Assembly: GCF_000003605.2 (NCBI RefSeq)
Contig: NW_003123905.1
Span: forward strand, 325,807-362,994
From: Saccoglossus kowalevskii
Lineage: Eukaryota; Hemichordata; Enteropneusta; Harrimaniidae
Length of the DNA: 37,188 nucleotides
Direction of reading: 5' to 3'
The translations under genes were made by a program, and so were the position numbers. The notes below the pieces were generated by a model. The model did not search any database. It had not been told where the DNA came from and saw only the letters and a program-made list of their open reading frames with translations. Of the stretch, positions 26,501 to 35,500 are shown one piece after another; the stretch's first letter is position 1; each line of letters opens with the position of its first letter.

Positions 26501-29500
26501 CCAGTGATACAAGTTCCTTTAACTCACTGCCCAGTGATACAAGTTCTTTTAACTCATTGCCAAATGATACAAGTTCCTTTAACTCACGGCGGAGTGATAC
26601 AAGTTCCTATAACTCACTGCAAAGTGAAATCCAGTATAGTTTTTTGTAACACAAAATGTGATCAGACTCGCTGAAAGTTTATTTTTCGAAATTACAGTAG
26701 TGTACAGTTAATACAATATAAATAAATCACATTTTCTACAATGGTTGTGTGCATTGCTTGCAGTCTGCTGTGGAAGTCGCTAAGTGGGAAGAAAGCAAAA
26801 AATGGGAGAAGAGGGTAGAGAGTCTGAGAAGCAGAATAAAAGAAAAGGACAAAGAAATCGAACAGCTGCAGAAGCAAAACCAAATGATGAAAGATGCCCT
26901 ATCAAGGTAAAATAAGAATGGCCACTAGAGGGCAGTGTGTCATGAATTGTGACCACTAGAGAGTGCTATTTGGTTGATAAATTTTGACAAGATTAGATTT
27001 AGAATAAAAATTTGACACTAAAAATAATTCGACATGATTCTGAGAATGGGCTTGAAATAGTTCACAAAAGGGGAACTCTCAGCTCTACAAAGTGTTAGAA
27101 TTGGTTGGTGAGGGTCTTATCCCGCAGAACCTATGAGGGCATTATATGTTGTATTAATGACCACTAGATCATTATTGGTCACTAGAGGGCATTATATGTT
27201 GTATCAATGACCACTAGATCATTATTGTCACTAGAGGGCATTATATGTTGTATCAATGACCACTAGATCATTATTGGTCACTAGAGGGCATTATATGTTG
27301 TATTAATGACCACTAGATCATTATTGGTCACTAGAGGGCATTATATGTTGTATCAATGACCACTAGATCATTATTGTCACTAGAGGGCATTATATGTTGT
27401 ATTAATGACCACTAGATCATTAATGGTCACTAGAGGGCATTATTTGAATAATAACACATGTTTGTGAGGGTAATATCACGATTTGTTGCCTGCCCAAGGG
27501 ATGGTGGTCATGACCATAATATTGTTGCCAGAGCCGAAGGTGAAGGCCCGAGGGCAGACAGCAAATCGTGATATTGCCCAAATGACCGTGTGTTATTTAT
27601 TTCTCAAACGCAAGTTATTGAGCCACTCGCCAGATAGAAATGTCAGAGTGCCGTAGAAGTGTTGAAATTACTTTCTCACAAATGTACTACACCTTCTATT
27701 CAGAAGTCACACAGCTTAGATCGTTTTCGGTTAGCATCGACATGGAACTTAAATGTGTAGAAATGCTCACAGCGTAGAACGTGCCGCAGCGATCTTGGTT
27801 GCGAGTTTTCAGCGGCGGCTTTGACACACATTTTTGTTTCATATAGAATACCCTAAACATCACAACAGAGTATCTTACTCAATATCCATTCTGGCACGTT
27901 CGCTGTCTATTTCGATGGCTAAAGTTCCTTCAAAACCTTGAAAGCAGCACGGGGAAGCACCAGTGCAGCAACAATTTGTTATGCGCAGTATCGTTGCGCA
28001 GTGATATACCCGTGTAATATCCACTTGGCGAGCAATATACCATGTAATATCCATTTTTATTCAATGTCATATGACAGAGTTTCAACCAATCATAGCAGGC
28101 GTAACAGCAGTGAAATGTGATGAATGGTTCTATTAATGACCACTAGATCATTATTTGTCACTAGAGGGCATTATATAGCTGATATGACTCTCATAATGTA
28201 TACAATGCATATAAAATACACCACCCTTTAATGAAGCAGTCGCATTTTAGAAAATTAATAATACTTATAATAAAATTCAACTGATTTAAACTATAAATTT
28301 CTTTCTTTTGTACATAATGTAACAGAGCTGACAGAGATAAAATATCCTTACATCATAAACTAAAGAAGACTGGCGCTGCTGAACCTTTGTTATCTAAGAC
28401 AACAGACATGTCAATGTTATCTGCTAGACCATCAGATTCAAAGATTCAAGATTTACAACGCAAGAATTATGAACTGGAAGATGAGGTACATGTACATTTT
28501 GTTGACAAAATATTAAATCAAGTTTGAATCACACTTTTTGAATATATGTAAAATATATGTAAAATAAAATGTTGTTTTTCTGCTAGAAAATATATGTATA
28601 TTAAAATGGTGTTTTTTTGCTAGAAAATATGAAATATTTTATTAAAATAGCCTGGCTTACCTGCTGTGACCTTTTCACATAGTTAATAGAGTGTGCTGGA
28701 GATTTGTATTCGTTGAACAAACAAACATTTACTGTGTATCTCAGCTCTGAGTTTATACTGTTTACAAATCTAACATAATTTAGTAGGTCCTCTTAACTTC
28801 ATATTCTGCAAGTGATTTCACATTGGGCCATTCCAGTTTATATCTGCATTCCCCCCCCCCCCTCCTGTTGATGTGGTCGGATTTCCATTACTGTATGGTG
28901 AATGGTGATTTGGAAATAAATCTTTGTATGACTTATACACCCATGGAAATTATACCCTGTATGAAGTATACACACAAGCTCATCAACAGGGGGGTGCAGA
29001 TATAAAATGGAATGGCCCATTACCCTTCCACAAACTGTTAATTTGATGTTGTATATACCTTTTCACCACCAGACTTTCTCGCCCAAATTTGTCTGCACTT
29101 TTTTCTTGTATTCTTCAATATTCTTAGAAATGAATCCTAATTTTGGAGCCCAACAGACAAAATTTGAGTCAGTTTTCAGTTTTTACCTGAAAAATGCTTC
29201 ATTTTTGTCTCAATCTTCTGAAGGAAAGTGCAAACTATAAATGGAACTATTTTGTGAATTTGTGATGAAAAGATGAAACTGGTGGTGAAAAGGATTATAC
29301 CATATTTGTAAGGGGATGATACCTAACAGATTTACAATGTTGGAAATAACTTTAATTCTGTGCTTCATTTATCTATTATATAATATAAACAAAGAAATGC
29401 AACTATTCAAACCATCCATGTGGTCCAACACCAAAAAAGGTGACCTTCCCCTACCCATGGTGAGCATGCCACAGACTCGGGGAGTCAACTGGCCTTGACT

Positions 29501-32500
29501 CTTTAATTAATGGACTCTACCACTTTGTGGGGGTGTGAGCTAAGTTCTGCAGGTGTTCAGTTGCGTTTGATATATTGAATGAAACTGTGATGTCAGAGCA
29601 TGATGTCATCGGGCAATGTGATGTCACAAAGTCAGAATATCACAAGATTTAACCCCACAAATTAAAATAGTTTTCTTTCTTAATTTTACAGATTTCATCA
29701 TTGAAGCGACAATTGGCAATGAGCAGAGATGCTGCCTTTGAAGAAGTTCAAACCAGAAACAGATTACTCAGTGAAAAACTGCAAGTTATTGAAAAGGAAT
29801 TTGCTAGGCGGACACAAGATGTAAGTCTGTTTAATCCGCCCTCTGGTGCCAGTACTTTGCAATTATTTTATGAATGGTTATAGAAGGCACATGGTAATGC
29901 CTTCACATTCAGTAATGTATGCACTAATTGGTTATCGAATCCTGTCAGGAGAGCTGTCAGAACAAGAAATGGATGGAATGATGTAGTTGGATGCAGACAT
30001 CCCTTCCGCATGTATATTAAAAGCAATTGGCACTTCTATCTGCATTAGATTGGACAAAGACTTGTATTTATTGTAAATCAGGAGTCAATATTATAATTTC
30101 ACAAAGTCTCAATTTTACCACAGCCTTCAGGTTCTGGAGGATACAACGAGTTCCGAGACAGAGAACAGGAATTGCAGAAACAGATCCTAAAGCTATCGGA
30201 GGAAAACATTGAGATGAAATTTGATGCAGAACAGATGAGGCGTGACGTGCCAAGATTGCGCGATCGAGTCGAAGATCTGGAAGGATATGTGAAGGCATTG
30301 AAATCTGATTTGGAAAAAGAACGAGACTTGAATCGAAGTTCTAGTAGCAGTCTGCGAAAGGTACATAATTAACCAATCTCAAATGGTTCTTACACAAAGC
30401 TAAAATTATAGTGATCTCGTTTACTCTAAATTAGTAGTTTTAGAGTCGGTTCATCCAGAGAACCTGGCACTCAGTTATCAATCTTGTATATCATTTTGGT
30501 ATCAGAGATTTTGCTTAATACATTGCATTATCTATTGACGGAAAAAATGGGACATGTGCTCCCCAGTTGAAGATACAGCATCAAACACATAACCATGGAC
30601 ATCCACTCTTTACTCCATTTAAACCTAAGTAACACTGCGAGCAATAAACATATCTATATATGTAGTTCATAGGATTCTTCCCACAATTCAGTTGCAAAAC
30701 AGGAATTTTTCAAAAGATCTGAAACAATTAATGGAAGTCCTTTAGGCTCATGCATTTTACTGTTAGGAATTATTGTGATTTCATCATTTGAGGATTTTCA
30801 TGAGGACTGCATGTTTAAAAATCACTCATCTATTTTCACTACTGTAAAATGTGAATTCCATGAATTAAAACAGTTTTGGTATATTGTGACCATTAAATTT
30901 TACAGTCACTTGGCAGCAGTGGTAAAACTGCAGGTGAGCTTGAGAGGACTATAGGGTTGATGAAGAAAGTTGTAGAAAAAGTACAGTCTGAGAACGAAGA
31001 ATTAAAACGAGCTCCTGGCGTCTTGTATCAAACCAAGGTCAAAGAACTGCAAGATGATAATAGATTACTAAAGGTAAGAACTAGCCAGCCTTTGTAAACT
31101 ATAGAATGGTTTATCCTCTTAAGCTGCGTTGTGTTCACTAATCTGGCATATACTGATTCAGATGATAGAGGGCGGTAGCAGAATAGATGCATTTGATAGA
31201 GGGTGCTAGCAGAATAGCTGCACCTGATAGAGGGCGCTAGCAGAATAGCTGCTCATGAAAGAGGGCGGTAGCAGAATAGCTGGGCACAATATAGAGGGTG
31301 CTAGAAGAATAGCTGCACTGATAGAGGGCGCTAGAAGAATAGCTGCACTGATAGAGGGCGCTAGAAGAATAGCTGCACATGATAGAGGGTGCTAGAAGAA
31401 TAGCTGCACCTGATAGAGGGCGCTAGCAGAATAGCTGCACATGATAGAGGGCGCTAGCAGAATAGCTGCTCATGAAAGAGGGTGCTAGAAGAATAGCTGC
31501 ACATGATAGAGGGTGCTAGAAGAATAGCTGCACATGATAGAGGGTGCTAGAAGAATAGCTGCACCTGATAGAGGGCGCTAGCAGAATAGCTGCACATGAT
31601 AGAGGGCGCCAGAAGAATAGCTGCACATGATAGAGGGCGCTAGAAGAATAGCTGCACATGATAGAGGGCGCTAGAAGAATGGCTGCACATGATAGAGGGC
31701 GCTAGAAGAATGGCTGCACATGATAGAGGGCGCTAGCAAAATAGCTGCACGTGATAGAGGGCGCAAGTAGAATAGCTGCACATAATAATGGTAGGCACTA
31801 GTAGAGAAGCTTTCGAGCAGCGCATCTGATCTTGGGGCGGCACTTTTGATCTCTAGATTGTCATTTGATTGTCTACTAGTATTTGACCTATAGTCAGCTA
31901 TTTTGATTTAACATGATGATAGAGGGCGCAAACAGAATACCATCACCTAATAGTAGATGGCACTATGAGTAGTAGTTTCACTTTATGCTGGAAACCACTT
32001 AACTTGGTGGCATTTAGTGCAAGATAGTACATAGTACTATATCATTCCAGGAACATTTACACAATAGTATGCATAATCTTTTTTTTGAAAGGAACAACTG
32101 GATAAAATCCGTCTGCAATACGGTGGCCAACTGTCTATGAGGTATGAAAGCAAAGAACTTGGAATCGCTAAGGTTGTCAGTGAGAATGACAGACTGAGAA
32201 AAGAACTGAAGAGAGCAAATGACAAGATGGAGAAGGTGAAAGTTGAACGAACTCAAATGGAAGTCGAGAGAAATAAACTGTTGAGAGATTTAGACGAGGT
32301 AATGTAGTAATGTAGGTAATTTTTCACCACAAGAGGGCTATTGTAGCTTGCAGTTTTTGCTCACCATACAGTGTAATTTTACACACATTGTATCCCTGAG
32401 ACCTATATTGAACATGACATGCCACAACAATTGTTGTACTTTAATTGTTACTGTAAATGCATTAATTATTCACTGGGTTTTTATTTCGCTGGTAAGTTAA

Positions 32501-35500
32501 ATCTGCTAAATTATCTATGTGAACATGTAAAATAACAATAAAACTCATTGTTTCCTTATCAAAATTCGTGAAATTAACTTCACACACAGTGAATATGCTC
32601 AAAACATCAAAATAGTGAAATTAAATGTCAATGAAAATACAGTACCTTTATGTTTCACAACATAGACATACATGTATGAGCATAGTGCCCTCAAACCTGA
32701 TATAAGTCACTGACGCACAGATATTTTCAGTAACGCAACTAATTATATTCATTGCCTTGCACATCATTGATGCAACAGATAATATTGCATTAACATAATA
32801 TATGTATATATCTAAAAATTGAAAGATGTTATCAACACTGACAACGATGACGACAACATATATGCATATAAGGCGGTTAGAAGCAATTATTAAAACTATT
32901 CACGTTGTCAGATCATTGTAGTTCTATAGTATATAAATTATTAATAAAATTAATATGTGGGTTTTTTTTCTTGTATGAATAGGTCAGAGAGAAACTTGAG
33001 ATTGAAGCGGCTAGAGGGCCTAGACTGGAAACAGCTGACAGCCAGAGCTGGAAATCTATTGTAGTTACAAGAATGTACGAGGAAAAAGTCAGAAATATGG
33101 AACAAGATGCCGATAAAAAGGTATGAATAGATTGAATGTCATTTTAGGATACAGTTACAGCTGTAGTTTTGTGTAATGTGCATGTTTTGTTGAATTACTA
33201 AATTTGTTGCAAGACAACACAATTATTTATACTTAATATGCAGTACTATGAGGTTATTACGAGGATACTGCAAAGTATGCATGAAGACAGTACAGCAAGA
33301 GTATCGTCGGAGGTGCAGCTGAGGTCAATGCCACCGTGTACTGTCTGAGTGCATACTTTGAGGTATCCTCGCAATAACCTTATTATTATACATCTTTTCC
33401 TCCCAGGAATACATCATGGGAATCCCAAAATTCAAAACATTTCAAACAGATTTAGCAAACTTCTTTGTGTGGGTTCCAGTCAAATCCTAAGGGCAGCCAT
33501 GTTTGTTTTTTTATTATAAGAGAACGCTTACGCGCGTAATTGTTCCATATTTGGAATTTGCGTTTCCTAATATGGTAGGATGTAAATACCCAGTGCAATA
33601 TCACAAAATTACGGCACGCTGCGGCGTTACAGTGACAGATGTATAATAATGTTAATTATTTTCTAATTTCTCCATACACATAGCAGTATGAACTCGCCAT
33701 TGTGATTGGTCAGAATAACATATACATTTCTGATTTTGTATTTTCTGAAGTATTCATGTAATACCACATCATAATACCATAAAGTGTGAATGTCAATCAA
33801 ATTGTTCTGTGGAAATGTTACTTTAAATTATATGGGGTTTGAGCACGCAAAAAAATATGAGCATTTTAAGTACACCCCAATAGTGATGTGACATTGTATG
33901 TAACAATTACGCTTGCACTTTTCAGGAAGAACACAAACATGCAAAAAGATGACACGGAAGTGAACACCAACCAACATACAATTAATTTATAACTCAGCTG
34001 TTGACAAGTCAGCATTTGCAATGAAAAAAAAAAGTCAATGAGACAACAATCTTGACATTTTGCTGTTATGTGTACCAAAAACCCTTGACAAAAATCAAAA
34101 CAAAAAACTAAGAAAAATTAAATGTTCTATTTCAGAATCGTATTATACGCGATATGAAGAAATTATTAAAAGAGTCAGCAGAAAGAGAGCAAGGATTGAT
34201 GCATGAAAATGAGGGAATGAAAGAGAAAGTGATGGTGCTAGAGAGGTATCCTAGTGATCTGAAAACAGACAGTGAGTCGTCAGGGAATTTCAGCAAACAA
34301 GGTGATAATACTAAATTTTTTTCATCAAAATATTATGAGTGACAATTTTTTTTGCAGCTGAGATTGGAATTCAAAGTCATTTGAATGTCCATTTTGGGGG
34401 AAAAATAAAGAATTTTACATTTGAGTTAAATGCTGGTATGTTAACAAATACAATGGAAACACAAAATAAAGTTTGGTAATCAAACAAAAAAAGTTTCTGT
34501 GTTACTATCTTCTTAAACTCAAATTAACATTACCGGTATTTCTGATCTAATTTGTTTGACACACTGCCAAGGTTTGCTAATTTTTTTCCTAGGTAACTGA
34601 ACTAGTTTTATAATTTTGAACAGCAATTGTTCATATTGTAACCTATTTGCAATCCAAAATGGCCGCCAGAATACCATATGTTTATCAAAAAATCATTGTT
34701 TGCATGGAAACGTGTTTGGGTGTTGGATTTTATCACTTAGCTCTTCATCTCAATATTCAATATGACAATCAATTTTTTTCCATTATTACTTTATTTATAT
34801 TTACGTAGTACTAGTAAGTCAAAAACACTGCTGTATGTATTTAGAACAGAGAACAATGTGTTGAAAAGTGCACATTGTCTGACTAGCCAGTGGTATTCTG
34901 GACAAGAAATGTTCAATTGTAGAAAGTTGAATATACAACTCTATTTTTGTTTTCATCAGATTGAAGGTAGATCGTTTAGAAAACGAGAAAGCTGAGTTAT
35001 TGAATGAACTACAACTAGTTCGTAAGGAATCTAACCCACTAGCGGGAACACCCGCTGATATCGTGAGTATTACTATTCTTTCACTGTGTAAACCAATTTT
35101 CATATTTTGACAATTATATGTAATTATTCTAGCAACATTCCGTAAATACTTAAATCATTACTGTTCTAAAACAACTTCACAGTGGAATAACAGTTACTAA
35201 GGGGTTACTCGGTTCGTCACGGCTGATCGTCGATTATCAGATTGAAGTAATATAAACAAACGATAGCACTTTGCAGTATTGACGGCTAACTCTTCCTATT
35301 GGCACTCCATTGCCATTGCCATGCGACGAGCATAAAATCACGTGGTGGTATATTCGAGAAATAGAACTCTTCATGGGCGATTGGTGAACTACATCACCAA
35401 CAACACATTCTCTTTGGTTACTATGGACACAGAAATGCTGCAGTGTGCAACAAAAATAGCATCTCATCACTGATCACAAGTGATCACACAGTGTATAATG

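Noticed and set aside
34349-34440. Extra exon after the tttttttgcag acceptor, with a gtatgt donor near 34436
   Set aside because: Its translation is not coiled coil, does not resemble CEP290, and its exit phase does not match exon 43.
35190-35480. tRNA-like or SINE sequence suggested by ggttcgtcacgg
   Set aside because: No matching A box at the right spacing and no cloverleaf could be drawn.
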